A stretch of 64,000 bases of DNA from Haematococcus lacustris (GCA_030144725.1 JASKMD010000026.1:5217640-5281639); one strand, 5' to 3'; counted from the stretch's first letter, positions 11,664-25,070 are shown. The notes: generated by a model from the sequence alone, not told the origin. Numbers and translations: made by a program.

Positions 11664-11777
11664 CAGAAAACATCGATGAGTGTTGGCTGTGTTGAGCAGA
11701 ACTGCATGAAATGGATGATCATGCAGTCACGCTTTGTGAAACAGCTGCAGACGCGCCGGCATCAGCACCGCTCTGCG
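11664..11777. promoter_or_regulatory. Divergent promoter region between BRE1 and TIC22
   Basis: Only 114 bp separate the BRE1 start codon (11663, minus) from the ATG chosen for TIC22 (11778, plus), so both genes must share or overlap a promoter. Upstream in-frame ATGs for TIC22 at 11676 and 11706 would shrink the gap further. No TATA box is apparent. Confidence 0.5.
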
Positions 11778-14454
11778 ATGGCCGACCCACCTAACGCTCT
11801 TGTTGGAGTGGGACAGCCCTTTGAAGTACTCCGGCGCGGCGTGGAAGATACCGCACGTGTGTTGCAGCAAGCCTCTAGCCAAGGCATAAGTCACTTGACT
11901 AAGCATATTTCTCAGCAGCCGGCCCGGTTGCTGAGCGATGCGACAACAGCCCTGTCTAGCTTTTGGCCACTGGTCACTCAGCAATGCCGAGAGACATGGA
12001 GCAGCGGATCGCAAGGACCTGGGGTTCCCTTGTTCGCGGTATGTTTCAGCAAGCTCTAGGCATGGCAGCTTTGACCGTTATCATGCCTGATATGCCTGCC
12101 TGGACTGCTTGTGACAGTCAGTGGGCATGTCCATGCGGCAGCCTACAGCCAGCCAGCAGCTGACCTGCCAAACTCTCAACATCAGAAAGTCGGCAGCCAA
12201 TCCTCTTGGTGACCTAGCCATGGCCAAGGATGAGGTCAAGGCGCGGCTGGCCCCTATCCCAGTCTTCACAGTAGCAAACCCCAAGAACGAGTTTGTTCTG
12301 GTGGCTGGTGAGGTGTGTGGCTAATGGCAGATCTCCTATCATTATGACGCATGATGGCTGCTGCCTGCTACCCATCACCACCGTGTTTGTCGTGCTTGCA
12401 GAACAACACACAACTTGGATTTTTCTTCTTCAAACGCAGCGATGCCGAGGCGATTGTTGAGAAGGCAGGTGCCCACATGCACTAGCTCTGGTTAGTGCGT
12501 CTCACACTGGCAGTCACCAATTGGCGATAGAGGCTGGCTAAATGCCAGGGGGTGCTGCCTCAAGGCACTGAATGGGGCCATGCTGGGGTGGTGTATGCAC
12601 CACTCATTCGTGTGATGTACCTGATGCAGATCAAGGAAGAGAACCCTCGGCTTGCACGCGACTCACGCATCCTGCGTGTGACCATGGACAATGTGTTTGA
12701 GGTTTTCACCACACCCCGAGAACAGACAGGCCTGCAAGGCATCCACTTCCGCTTCATGCCCGACATGCGCCAAGTGGGGCACGCCATGGCGTTGTACCAA
12801 AGCGCTGGCCTGCCCACCCGCTCCTTTACAGGCGTGCCTGTGTTCCAGGCAGAGGGGCTGACTGTCACCACGCAGGAGGTGGTGAGTGCAGGGCATGTGC
12901 CACAAGGCATAGATTTCCATCAAGGAAGGCTGCGGGGTAAGCAGCTGGCCATGCTCCTATGGTCCAAACCTCGCTAGACAGCAACTACACTAAGGAAGAG
13001 TGTGGCAAGAGCCTCACAACCCTGCCCTTGCATGCTACACTTGCTTGACCTTGCTCATGAGCTACCATGCTCTTGCTTTGGCAATCAGGCACTGCATGCC
13101 ACTGGCTGCTGTTAGCCATGGCAACAAGTGCTGTGGCTACATCTCCGGCTCTACCCTCTGCAGAGCTATGTCCCGCTGTTCCTGGCTAAAGAGGACTTGG
13201 ACATTGCAGTGCAAGGCGCATACAAGCTACGCAATGCGCCCCAGATCAAGCTGCTCAAGGACAAGGCCTCAAAGCTGGAAGAGGACTACAACCAAGTGAG
13301 CTGTCTTGTTGAGGCTGCTGTGGAAGAGGCTGAGACAAAGGAGGTGCAGATAGTCAGGCTGGTTGCGCAAAGTTTGCAGGGAGGGGCTGAGTTGAGAAGG
13401 TGAGCCTGCGGTGTGGGCGTGCTGGTGGCTGGAGGACATCCCTGGTTGGAAGCCACAAACCTCACCTGCCTGTGTTGATGAGGGTGGGCTGGTGGCTGCA
13501 CACTGGGCATCCCACAGTGCTCTGCCCAATGTAACAGTGGGCTGCACACTGCATGAGGCTGGCTGGCTGGCATAACCATGATCTGACCCAGTGGTGTGCC
13601 TGTTGTGGAGTGCTGGACAGGGTGAAGGCTAGTCATGCCATGCCACTGTTGCTCAGCTGCTGTGGTTGCAACCAAGAGTGGGTGTTCCCGCCCTGTCATT
13701 AGAACCCCTCCATCCGTGACCTTCATGACCACCGTCATGCAACTTGCAGCATTGGCGATGGGGAGGGGGCATAGCCACCCTGGGTTCCGACTTGGTAAGA
13801 GTTACACAAGGTACATGGTTGGGTGTGAGGCGCATGTATACAGGCAATGCACTGTGGCATACACATGCCAGCCATCTGGTGCATTGCAGGTTGCTGTGCA
13901 AGCTGGCAGCGCCACTGGCAGGGAGAAGGGACATTTGGAACACCGTGCTGCCAAGCTCAAATCTAAGCTGGATGTGGCACGGGAAAAGGCAGAGGCAATC
14001 GAACAGGCACCCATGCCAAAGATCGAGGTGAGGTGCCTGCTGCCTGTCTGCCCTGCTACTGTGTCTTTGTCTATGCCATGCTAAGCTGTGTGATGCATGG
14101 CATCCTTGCTTGGTCTCACTGACCATCATCAAGTAGCACATAAGGAGGCAGTGGGCTGAGCTGCTGTGGGCTGCATTGAGCTGCTGTGGGCTGTAGGTCA
14201 GCTGGCAAGGTACAGAAGCTGAGGCTGATAGCAGCAGGCTGATGCAGCTGCCTAACACCAGCGACATGCCCCCTTGCAGCCCTGTGTGTATTGCGTGCTG
14301 CGGTCCGCAGGTCGGGAGTTTTGAGGAGGTGATGCAGCGAATGACTGCAAGCTCGGGCAACGAGCTGACAGCGTGGAGTCAAGTTATGTTCGTCGCACCA
14401 GGTCTTCTCCACCAAACGCTGCAAAAAGATGAAGCCGTGGCAGTACGGAAATGA
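11778..14454 (+). CDS. TIC22-like chloroplast protein-import component
   Basis: Seven exons joined in phase 0: 11778..12038, 12142..12312, 12402..12464, 12630..12881, 13164..13295, 13890..14027, 14311..14454, about 386 residues. Tic22 family signatures in order: APIPVFTVANPKNEFVLVAG, then LGFFFFKRSDAEAIV, VTMDNVFEV, IHFRFMPDMRQVGHAM, FTGVPVFQAEGLTV, SYVPLFLAKEDLDIAV and, at the C-terminus, VGSFEEVMQRM followed by a W..V.FVAPG motif. Known family role: soluble intermembrane-space protein that helps preproteins pass between the TOC and TIC translocons. Intron 3 needs a GC donor (AAG|GCAGGT at 12465). The start of exon 2 (12142, or 12157/12160) and the initiator ATG (in-frame ATGs also at 11676 and 11706) are uncertain. 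The gene is divergent from BRE1. Confidence 0.87.
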
Positions 14455-14641
14455 TCGTAGTTTTCCCGTGCTGAACCAGTCGCCGCTGCTTGGTCTTGCT
14501 GCTGAGCAGCTTTGAAGGCAGCTGCTGATCGGCGCTGATTTGAAATCCCGTAGCTCGTGGTTCAGCCCATGTGTCCGTCCCACCATGCCATACCATACCA
14601 TACCTAGGCTCTGCATGGTAGGTAGGCAGGATGGGATGATT

Positions 14642-14676
<35 letters not shown>
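14642..14676. repeat. (CAG)n trinucleotide run
   Basis: About eleven uninterrupted CAG units, intergenic, directly before the dispersed repeat at 14697. Confidence 0.95.
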
Positions 14677-14677
<1 letters not shown>

Positions 14678-14696
14678 CTTAATGATGTTGATGATG

Positions 14697-14740
14697 ATGG
14701 CTGACACCACTCGACCGCTCAGCTGCTTGGCCGCTTGGCC
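14697..14740 (+). repeat. Short dispersed repeat, copy 3
   Basis: It begins GATGGCTGACACCACTCGACC and ends in CAGCTGCTTGG. It is a diverged relative of 5659-5703. Confidence 0.4.
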
Positions 14741-14876
14741 GCAGCCACTAGGTAGTCGTCTGGCCCACCTTCGTCTGCCAGGCAAGGCAAGGGGCAGGGG
14801 CCCAGGGGGATGCATGCGTTTTGATTGTGCATGCTAGCATAAGCAGGCTGCTAGTTCGTGAGTTCAACAAAGCAAC

Positions 14877-15005
14877 AAGGCACTCATGCACCATTGCCAT
14901 TGGCGACCATTGCCCACTAGTGGTCCCTGGTATTCCCGTCAGCGGCCACTAGTGGTCCCTGGTGGTCCGGCTTAAATGTGGGCCTTAGTGAGGACAAGGG
15001 AGCTG
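14877..15005 (+). mobile_element. Detached 3' end of a lineage-2 Fanzor-like element
   Basis: This matches the reverse complement of the 3' noncoding ends of copies C (about 41005-41160) and D (about 59236-59405), including GGCACTCATGCACC, CCACTAGTGGTCCCTGGTAT and the GGTCCGGCTTAAATG segment. No coding part is attached. It may be a solo end or a non-autonomous derivative. Confidence 0.6.
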
Positions 15006-15371
15006 CTGGCAGACTGCCAGTGGCAGAGACCCCTACACTTTAACGCCTTGTCTTTCCCAGGCCTCTTAAACACTGTCTATTCTGGGGCAATGTAGCCTCT
15101 TGCAGCAGCGATTGCTTAGTCGGGCCAACACCTAAGCCTAAAGTTCAAACATATAATCGCAACGCCCATGCTCCATCCCGTGGCCCCCTTGCCCCGACCA
15201 AATGTGCTCCCGCAACTGTTTACATTAGTAGCCCAGCGACCCATAGCCTGCTATCCGCCAAGTGACTCAGCAGGCCGTGGTCTACGTGCAGGAATGCTCT
15301 CCGACTGCCAGCACTGGCGTAGAGCTACCTGGCGAAAATAGCAACATCTTGGCGCAAGTCAGGAGGGCGCA

Positions 15372-18300
15372 ATGATGAAAGCAGGCTCAGCGGCTATAAA
15401 CCCGAAAACTGGCAAGAAAAGGGTGCAGCTCAGCAATGGCCCAGCTTGCAATTGCGTCCGTCCTGGCATCGCTTCCATCCGACCACATCTCCCCACCACA
15501 CACATCCGGAGAACTGGGCTAGTGCCGTGCCCAGCGCCGCAGTCCCGCAGACTACAACGCGGCGAGCCCCAGCGTGTGCGTTCCTCTGGAGCGGCCATAC
15601 TGCCTCTTGGCTTTGGTGAGGCTGCTGGGCTTCCTAGCCACCTGGGGTGGCAAAGCCAGGTAGTAGACCCATTCAGCTTCCATACTCTTGCCTCTCATGT
15701 GTGGGTGGCTGCAGACATACTTACATTTCTTGGCTCCACTGTGGTGGTTGTACCGCTCTTCAAGAAGCTAAAGCTTTCACCGGTGCTGGGCTTCCTCTTC
15801 TCGGGTGTGATGCTGCAGCAGCTCGGGTATGTGTCCAGGCTGCCACAGCCCAGCACCGAAGTGGGCTGAGCAGATTTCCTCAACCACAGCTGGTGTCTCC
15901 TGGGTGCATTTCACCTGCAAGCTGGCTGCAGCTCAGTATAGCAGACGCATACAGCTGGCACCTACCCGACCTGCGGTGTGCTTCTTGCACTACTCATGCT
16001 GTTGCTGCTCCAGCTACTCTCATGGCTGCTCTTCCTGCCGCTGTGCTTGCCATGGCTGCACTCAAGTCATGGTGGTGGCTGCTGCGGTGGCTGCTTCCGT
16101 GGTGCTCAAACCAGGCTGATTCGTGACCCTAAGGACATGGAGGCCCTGAGTGAGCTGGGCGTCCTGTTCTTGCTCTTTGAGATGGGCCTGGAGTTATCGC
16201 TAGATCGATTGAAGGTGTGGCATCACACTCCCAGCCAACAGCTGGCAGACAGCAGTGTCAGCTTGCAGGCAGTGCAGGTGCAGGCACCCACCATGCTCAC
16301 CCTCGCCACATGCGGAAAAGGAGTGTCCCTTACGTACATACGGCGCCTAACATGTTGACTGGCCCTGATAAACCACCCACAGCGCCACTGTCCATGCATA
16401 GCTATTCCCTGCATGGCCTGCTGGCCTTTGTCCCTTGCCGCTGCCATCCCTCCACTCCCCGCTGCCCCTGCTGACGTGAGTGCCCCTCTCACTTCTGCCC
16501 GCAGCACTCCTCGCACACTGCACCCGCCACCCATGAGCTTCACCCCTGATGCCCTGTACCCACTGCCCCTGCAGGCGCTGGCCAAGTACGCGTTCGGGCT
16601 GGGCACGCTGCAGATGATAGCCTGCACCGCCATCTTCTCCGCGTTTGCCCTGCCAGTGGGGCAAGGCCTAGGCACCCGCATCCTGGAGGCCCTGGCACAC
16701 GCCTCGCCCTCGCTGGTGTCCATCAGATCAGTGGACGAGGTGTGGTCCAGGGGCAGCGGGCTGAGTGCAGGAGGGACAGCAGGGTCAGGGGCTGGGAGGA
16801 GTGGTGGGGCAGGGCGCAGGGTCAAGGGTGGGAAAGGGACCATTAGACAAACACCAGGCAGTGAGGGCAGGTGCCCATCGAAGCATGTGATTAGGGTATA
16901 GTGGTAATGGACAGGGTGGCCTACCAAACACCAAAGCACAACACCCTGACCACGCCCGCTCCCTATGCCCACTGCTTGCCTGTCAGCAGCCACCCACATC
17001 GTGTCCCACCCCTGCTGCCTCCCTTCTTCCTCCCCTCCTGACCCGTGACCCTCCTCCTGCTGCCTCCTCCCTCCCCCCACTGCTGACCCACCCTCCTCCA
17101 CCTGCTGCCTCTCCCCCAGGCTGTGGTCATTGGCGGCGCCCTTTCCTTGTCCAGCTCAGCCTTTGTGCTCCAGCTGCTGAACGAGCGGGGCGAGATGCCC
17201 ACCCGTGTGGGGTCTGCCACGCTGGGCATCCTGCTGCTGCAGGTCAGGCGCCCTGGGCTGCGAGCAGTGGAGGTGCTGGCAGTTTGACACCGCACCAGAC
17301 ACACAGGGTCGCACTGCCTAGTAGCTGCCCACAAATGACAGGAGCATAGCTGCGGGAATTGAAAGCAGCAGCAGCAGCAGCAGCAGCATGTGACTCAGTT
17401 GGGCCACAATGCCTGAGAGTGGGAGCTGAAGGGGATCAGACAGTCCTTAACCAAGGCCCGCGAGGACATTGCACATCTTTCACAGTATCCCAAAGCAAGG
17501 AAAAGTGGCTGGGAACTGATCGGGGATTGAAGACACCACCAAGGTATACAGGCAAGAGGCAAGCAAGGCTGGGTGGCACAAGGATGCCACCTGGCTGCTC
17601 ATGCCTTGCCCAGAACACCAGTAGCAAGTGTGACATGGTGAAACAGTGTCATTGCACTGACAATGACAAGGGGTGGGTGCACAGGGCCATCGCGGGCCAC
17701 AGGTACAGGTGCCTTACCATCACTGTGACCCATGCTCTGTGGTCAGGGTGGGAGAGGGTGTGGGTAGGATAGGGTGGTGTCCACACTCCACGTCACGTGT
17801 CTGGTATGTAGGGTGTGATGCAAGCCTGGCAGCCAGGCTTCATGCTGCTCAACTCTCTCCTAGCCTGCCTGCCTCCTTGCCTGCCCACCTGACACAGGAC
17901 ATCGCTGTGGTCCCATTCCTGGTCCTGCTCCCGGTCGTAGTGCAGCTTCAGAACTCCGGCACCGGTACTGACGGCCTGGCAGCCGTGGCAGCCAGCGGGG
18001 ATGCCAGCACCCTGCTTGCCCTCCTGGGCCCTACAGCAATGAAAACCCTGGCGAGCCTTGGCTTGCTGCTGCTGGGTGGGCGGCTGCTGCTGCGCCGTGT
18101 GTTCGAGGTGGTGGCTCAGAGTGACAACAGCGAGACCTTTGTGGGGCTGTGCCTGTTGACAGTGGCAGGGGCAGCACTGGCCACGCAGAGCCTGGGCTTC
18201 AGCGACACTCTGGGCGCGTTCACTGCCGGCGTGCTCTTGAGCGAGAGCAACTTCAAGACGCAGGTGGGTGGGTGCAGCATGAAGCCGGGCGCTGAGGGGC

Positions 18301-21300
18301 ATGGGGCAAGTATGGGGGCCTCAGGGGCATCATAGGAAAGAAGGCTGGGCTGGCCTGTGGTTGTGGTAGCTTGTCTGGCCGCGTCAGACCCTGCCATGTG
18401 CTTACCAAAATGTTATGTGGTGCATCTGTGGGTTATGTGAAGAAGCTGACAAGCCAGGAAGTGGGTAGGAGGAGCAAGGGCAGCTGGGTGTCATTGGGAT
18501 TTGAGCCGGGTAAGGCCCACATCACTGACTCCATCATACTGAAGCTAACCTCACTTGCCCTGACCTGCCTGTGTGTTGAACATCTGGTGAAGACCTGAGA
18601 GGAGAGCCTGGGCCCCGCCCCTTCCCCTCATAACAGGCTGACCCAGCACTGCACCCGTTGACCCGCACCGGACCAACCCCTATTCGCATCCCCTGCTGGC
18701 ACCCACCTGCTGGCACTGCCCCTCCTGCTCCTACAGCAGGTGCAGCCAGCCCGCACCGCCCCGCAGTGCCTGCACACCGCGCTGTGCCTGCCATGTACTG
18801 TACCTGCCATCCACTGACTGCTCTGTGGCAGTATGAACTGGACTGAACAGCGCCAGGCCCTGGTGCTATGCTCAGGTGGAGGCCGACATCCGGCCCTTCC
18901 GTGGCCTGCTGCTGGGCCTGTTCTTCGTCACCACCGGCAGCAGCGTGGACATGGGCGTCCTGCGCACCAACTGGCAGGTGCGGTGCCGGAGCTCCTCTCA
19001 TGCCCGACCTCTAGCCGGCAGCAGCAGTGCAGTCGTCCGGGGACGTGGTGAGCAGCTGGGTGGCAGCTGCAGGACAGTCAGCACTTGAGCAGGGCTGTGA
19101 GAGCAGCAGGGGCTGTGGCCCCTGCTCTGGCACCTCACAAGAGCAAGCTACATCAGCAATTCCCCTCCTTGCTGGCCATGGTGATGATGATGCCGCCGGC
19201 CCGCCCACTAACCTGCCTGCCCGCCCGCCCACCTGCCGGCTGGTCCTCCTGTTGCCGGCCTGCCTGCCACTCGGCCTGCCTGCCACTCGGCCTGCCTGCC
19301 ACCTGCCACTCGCCCGCTGCTTACTTGGCTGGCCCCTGGGCTGCTGCAGGTGATCTTGTGGATCCTGGCAGGCCTCATCACCATCAAGACAGGGGTGATC
19401 GCGGCCCTGGGGCCAAGCTTTGGGCTGAGCAGGGCTGAGTCCATACGCACCGGATTCATCCTGTCCCAGGCAAGGCAGAATGCGGCCAGCTCACTGTGCC
19501 ACCACTGAACCCTGGTCGGCACACTGCAGCACTGCTGATGCACATGCTGCCGTGGCATGAGCTGCCGTTTGCCACGCCAGCATCAAGTCAACTGGCAGGG
19601 CGGTACATGCAGGAGGCATTGAGGTGATGTGGCTGCTTCTGGCTGTACTGCAGGGCGGGGAGTTTGCATTCGTGCTGCTGTCACTGGCTTACTCCCTAAA
19701 CGTGCTGCCAGAGAACCTGAACCAGGTAAGGTGGTGATAAACAGTTGTTCAGCAGGAGGAGCGTGCTGGTGGGGGTCGTTTTGTTGAACTGCCTGTTGAA
19801 TCGAGTTTGCAGCATGTTCTGAAGATAATCATTGTTAAACACTATTGGGTTCAATCAAGTGGAAGTGAGACATGTGATGAGACATGTGTGAGACATGTGG
19901 TAAAATATGTGTGAGATATGTGTGAGGCATGTGTGGGACGTGTGGTGCTTACATAAACTGTAGCTCAACTGGCGGACAGCACACCGCGGCCCCGCATGAC
20001 CCTTCCTTGTCCGAATCAGCACTGTGGTTGCCTGCAGGCTTTGCAGTTGATGCCCGCATTGGCTGAACACAATTGACATGCCTTGCTGTTTTGCCTGGTG
20101 CCTACCTCACCAGCTGCCCACCCAGCTGGTGATGCCCCTGAGCAATGCATGGAGGTGTGCAGAATGAGTCACGCCTTCACCTCTCAGGATCAGCTGCAGT
20201 GAATGCTGCGGGTTCTGGCTTGACCGCAGGTGCTGATCATCGTGGTGGTGTTGTCCATGGCCCTCACCCCTGGGCTGGCGGAGCTGGGCAAGGTGGGGTC
20301 CGCCACTGTGGTGCAGCCCAGCCGGCTGAGCTATTGAGGCACTGTAAGACCTGTGCTCCAGATGGGCAGGAGGAGAGGAAGGGAAGGAGAGGGAAGGGTA
20401 GAGAGAGCGGCAGGGAGAGGGGAGGGTATGGGGCCAGGGGCACCAAAAGCAGGGAGAGGGGAGGGTGTCCAGCCAGCTAGGGGATCTGGTTACACTGCCT
20501 GCCTGCCCTGCTGCGGCCTGCAGGTGGCTGGCACATGGGTTGAGGAGAACTTTGCACCCCCCGCAGCTGCACCAGGTGCTGTGGCCGCTGGGAGCCTGGC
20601 CAAGCCGCTGAGATCCATGGGCTCCATGGATGATGACTCACACAAGGCAGGGCCTGGGTCACGCTGGTGTGATGGACTTTGAACTGTCTGTCCACACATC
20701 TTGCTACTGTGTGTTCGGGCGCAGGTTTCGCCTTGTACTGCTTCATGCATGGCCTGGTAGTGACTCCTTGTTGCCTCCGCAGCAGCCCCTGCCACCGCTG
20801 CCACCGCCCCTGCATCCGCTGATGCCCCTGCATCCGATGCTGCCCCTGCCGCCGCTGCCACCGCCCCTGCTGCTGCTGCAGCGCAACAGCTGTCCCACAC
20901 TGCCCCTGCCGCCGCTGCCATCCCCTCCTGTGCCCCTGCTGCCCCTGCCGCCTCAGATCCACTCCCCGGTGGTGATCTGTGGCTTCGGCCCTCATGGTCA
21001 GATGCTGGCTGCCCTGCTGGACTCCCCAATGGCCTCCTTGAAGGATGATGCAGTACGCAACTATGTGGCCTTTGACTTGGACCCCATACGAGTGCAGGTC
21101 AGGCTGGCCTCCCCACCCTTTCACCCCTCTCCTGACCCCTCATAGGGCCACCCTTGCTGCTCTGCTGCTGCTGCGCCTGCACACCTGCCTTCCCATGCAT
21201 CCCAACAAGCACCCAACAGCCTGCAAGGCAGCAGCTCTCGGTCTTCCCGCTTGCGCCTTGACCCCAGGCAAGGGACTGGTCAGGATACCTGCAGCGATCG

Positions 21301-24300
21301 AGACCCCTAATTAGGATTAGAGTGAGCACTCCACCAAACGCAATAGTAACAGACCTGCAAACCTGAAAAAGGGTGTGGCTGACAAGCCTAGAGTCAACCA
21401 GTCTTCAAGGTTCCACCAGCAACACCAGCAGCGGTCAAGAGCAGCACCTCCAGCCAAGTCAGCCAGCTGGCCCACCATCTTCACACTGCTATCTGCCATC
21501 CCGCGCTTGCGCCTGCAGCCTTGCCGGCCTGCCGGCCTGCCTGCGCGTGCACCCTCTCACTCGCCTGGTGCTGTGCAGCCCTTGGCTGCATGCCTCCACC
21601 TGCCCATCATCTTCTCTATTCTGCCCAGCCCTCCCTCACCAGCCCGCCTGCTCTCCTGCTGCCAGGTGGCACGCGCTGCTGGCTTCAACGTGGTCTACGG
21701 GGACGGCTCCCGCCCCGCAGTGCTCAAGGCGGCTGGCATAGAGCAGCCGCAGGCCCTGGCGGTGTGCCTGACCAGCAACAAGGTGGCGGCGCACAGGGCA
21801 GTGGCCTCACTGAGCCAGGCCTACCCCACGGTGCCCCTGTACGCCATGGGGGCAGACATGAGGTGGGGCTGGGGTTCAGAGGGAGCAGGATGCCAGGGCA
21901 GGGAGGAGGGGCCAGCTGGCGTCAGGCACAGGAGGGTGAGGGGAGGCGGGTGCTGGCAGGGTGAGGAGCGAACAAGAAGGTTGGGGGTTGGGACAGCAAG
22001 GAATGGAAGGGGTGAGGGTCATCTGGCGCCAGGCAGAGGATGATGAGGGCAGGTGGGTGTAAGCAGGAGGGGTGTAAGCAAGAGGGTAAGAAGGGCAGGA
22101 AGGCAGGGGTGGGGAGCGGGAGAGGAAGGTGGGGAGGTGGGGAAGCAAAGATAGGAAGTGGGTGGGTGGGAAGGGTGCCGGTGTTGAAGAGAGTGCAGGT
22201 GGGGAGGTGGTGGGGGGGCGTTCTTAGGCATAGGGAGGTTGGGAATGTGTTGCCCCTGGTGAAGCCGCTGCCATGGAGGGTCGAGAGTGAGTCACTGCGT
22301 TATGTGAGGTGTGACATGCAGGGCGTGTCGCACAATGTTGTGTGACTTTTGTACGGTGTGTGGCATGCAGGGACGCGGCAGAGCTTGAGGAGGCTGGAGC
22401 TGACAAGTGCATCATCAGCGCCACAGCAGCGGGCCTGGCCATGGGAGGCGAGATCCTGGCCCGCATGGGGGCCTCCGTGTCAGAGCTGTCCCAGGTCAGG
22501 CTGTCTAGTCATCCATCCAGTCATTTGTGGGCTTGGAGAGGGCCAGCTGGAGGGTGGGCAGGGCAGGGGCCTTGCCAGGATGAAAGGATTGGCAGCAGTG
22601 AGGGTGTGGAAGGGTTAGCTGCAATGTGGGTCCACCACTACACCAATTAAAGGGTGGTGGATATAACCTGTTCTCCCCCTGCTGCCGCCAACCTCCTCCT
22701 GCGCCTGCTGCTGCAGCTGCAGTGGAGCAGGCTTCACCCGCTGCTGCTGCCCATGGTTGCCCCCTTCTGGCACTCCCCTCTGCCCGCAGGCTCAACGCAC
22801 CATTGAGACAGCTATGGCGGAGCGCACTGGCATGCTGGCAGATCAGCTGGCCCGATACGGCAGCAGCGTGCTCGAGGGGCCAGACACGGTCCTGCTGCTG
22901 GGCCGTGAGAGGCAGCGCAGCCCCTTGCCCCCCGGCGCTCAGCCCTCTGAGGAAGGGGCTGGCGGCCTGCCTGGCCTGGCCCCCCCGCCCTCCACCCCTG
23001 CCCCGCCCGACACCCTGCCGTCAATGAAGGAGGCCATGCCAGCAAACTTAAGACAGCAGCAGCAGCCACAGCCAGGACTAAATGCCGGCCCAGGCGGAGT
23101 GGGCGAGGGGGCGGGGATGGGGCAGGGCAGCAGCAGAGGAGGGGGGGGAGCTAGGGAGGGGAGCTGGCTGGGGCTCGAGCCGGCTGCAGCATCCACAGCA
23201 CCTGGTGAGTGGTGAGGGGGCTGTGCCCAACTAACAATCCCATTCCGCTGTCACTCCCTTCTGTAATAGCAACTGTGGTTATGTTTTTTGTACCATACTG
23301 ATATAACCTGGTGGTAATGGCTGCCAAAACCTGCCCGAGGGATCTATATTGAAATCTGGTCACAGCGCATGGCTCACAGACCAAATTGATACAAGATTGG
23401 TGATTCTCTCTCTCCCTACCTTGCCACAGGTTTCACCCTGCAGTCCATCAATATAGTAGCACATTTGCCCACAGCTGTGACATGCATTCGATTCAACGAG
23501 GGTGTTTGCATGTGTGCCGAGCTGTCCTCCGCTGTGCCATTGTGTCTGCGCTCCTGGCTCCGGCTTTTTGCTCCACGCTGCTGTGCTCCTGGCTGCCCCT
23601 GTTGCCTTGTTGCCTGCACCAGGTGTGCCCAGCGGCCCACAGCCAGCCTCAGCCACAATAGTGGGCACGGCGCTGGCCAAGCTTGACTGCGACTCTGACG
23701 AGGAGTGCTTGCCTGAGGAGGTGGCAGGGCTGGTCCAGGTGAGTGGGGCAGCGGGCAGTGGAGGAGGCGCCGACTGGGTGGCATGCATGGCTCAGGGGCA
23801 GGAGGCTGGGGGCCTTGCCAGGTTGCTCAAACGCGCAGCCTCCTAGTGACCATTACAATTGCCCTCAATTGCCATCCGCTGCCATCCACTGCCCTCTACT
23901 GTCCTCTACTGCCATTCACTACCATCTACTGCCATCCACTGCCCTCTGCTGCCCACCTGCTGCTCCTGTTGCTCCTGCTGCTCCTGCTCCTCCCTCTGCA
24001 GTTGGATGCCCAGAAGCAGCAGATCCTGTCAGCAGCCCTGCTGGCAGACCAGGCGGCATCAGCGCGTGCCGCTGCTAAAGCAGCTAAAGCACTAGCCCAG
24101 GCCACCTCTGCTGCCTCCCCTCCCGCTGCACCCTCATCAGCAAGCGGGGCCGCCACCGCCACAGCAACACACGGCCCTACTGCAGCCCTGCAGGGCAGTG
24201 CTGGCACAGCCTCGTCCCCCTCAACGACAGGGGCAGCGGAGGCTGCTGCTGCCACTGCCACAGCACCTGTTCTAGAGGCAGTGCAAGTGACCAGCAGGGC

Positions 24301-24457
24301 GTTGCAGGGGTTGGATGATGTCGATGGTGCAGCTGGGAATGACAGCCGGGATGACAGCCGGGGGAGGGGCGCCTCTGGAGCAGGTAAGGGAGGCAGTGAG
24401 ACTGATGCCCCGGAGCTTGCTGCTGTGGGAGCTGACGTGAGGCGGTTGGGAGGTTGA
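15372..24457 (+). CDS. KEA3: KEA3-type plastid K+/H+ antiporter (CPA2 with KTN/RCK domain)
   Basis: Sixteen exons: 15372..15826, 16115..16214, 16575..16739, 17120..17242, 17898..18263, 18876..18977, 19350..19469, 19654..19725, 20230..20292, 20524..20646, 20957..21097, 21666..21862, 22371..22494, 22790..23204, 23623..23738, 24002..24457; about 1045 residues. Exon 1 encodes a basic transit-peptide-like N-terminus. The transporter part (to about residue 522) includes ELGVLFLLFEMGLELSL, AVVIGGALSLSSSAFVLQLL and the LLLQ-DIAVVP pair split by intron 4, closest to plant KEA3. The nucleotide-binding KTN part (about 564-717) has CGFGPHGQ and VVYGDGSRPAVLKAAG. KEA3 sits in thylakoids and releases lumenal H+ in exchange for K+, tuning photoprotection. 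Introns 7 and 10 require GC donors (19470, 20647). The C-tail (718-1045) is Pro/Ala/Gln-rich and longer than in plants. A donor-like GTAAGG near 24384 leaves the last exon's end open. Confidence 0.92.
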
Positions 24458-25070
24458 GCGGCGGCAGTTAGGCTGGTGCTGCATGCTTGGCTTGAGGTCA
24501 GTCACTCTGTCACACTTGTCTGTCATGGGATCCATCCATTCATTTTACTATCCACGAGGCTGCAACACATGGCATGAACCCCCCGCGGTCATGCAATGCA
24601 GAAGCTGAGCATGCAGCCATATTTTGAAATGTTGCTTGCCTGCCCATTTTGGACGTACCACGATGCCTTGTCCTCCCATGCCCTGCAACACAAGTTTTTA
24701 ATGCAAGGTGCTATTTTATGTGGAAACCACCCAGCCTGTTGGCGGACAGTGGTTGGCACCAGACGAGGCAGGCCTAGGCGCTGGGTGTTTACACAGGTTG
24801 AGCGTTGTTGGGTGCGGGTGCTTGGTCCCTTGGTGCGGTGTGGCTTTGCAAGTGGGTGAAAAGGGCGCGATAGGAAGCCGCGTGTTACTATACGTGGGCC
24901 CAGTTGCTTACTTTAATGAACCATGCTATCAGACCCATGCCGTCGACCATGCCCGGACGTAAAACAAAGGTCGCGTTGCAGCGCGTATTGCTCCATAGCT
25001 TCCCGGCCAGCTTCCGGACTGCAGCGGACCGGACCGGCCTGCCACGATGTGCTGTTGCTGAGTCCCTGAT
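24458..25070. other. Intergenic sequence between KEA3 and Fanzor-like copy B
   Basis: No coding signature is seen. The last part (from about 24990) is probably the 5' region of copy B, since its final 20 bases before the ATG resemble those of copy E. Confidence 0.5.

Larger units (their letters stand above)
14455..15371. other. TIC22-KEA3 intergenic region with repeat debris
   Basis: No gene is visible. It contains a (CAG)11 run, the dispersed 45-bp repeat and a detached 3' end of the lineage-2 Fanzor-like element (14877-15005). The KEA3 promoter and 5' UTR must lie in 15006-15371. Confidence 0.6.
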
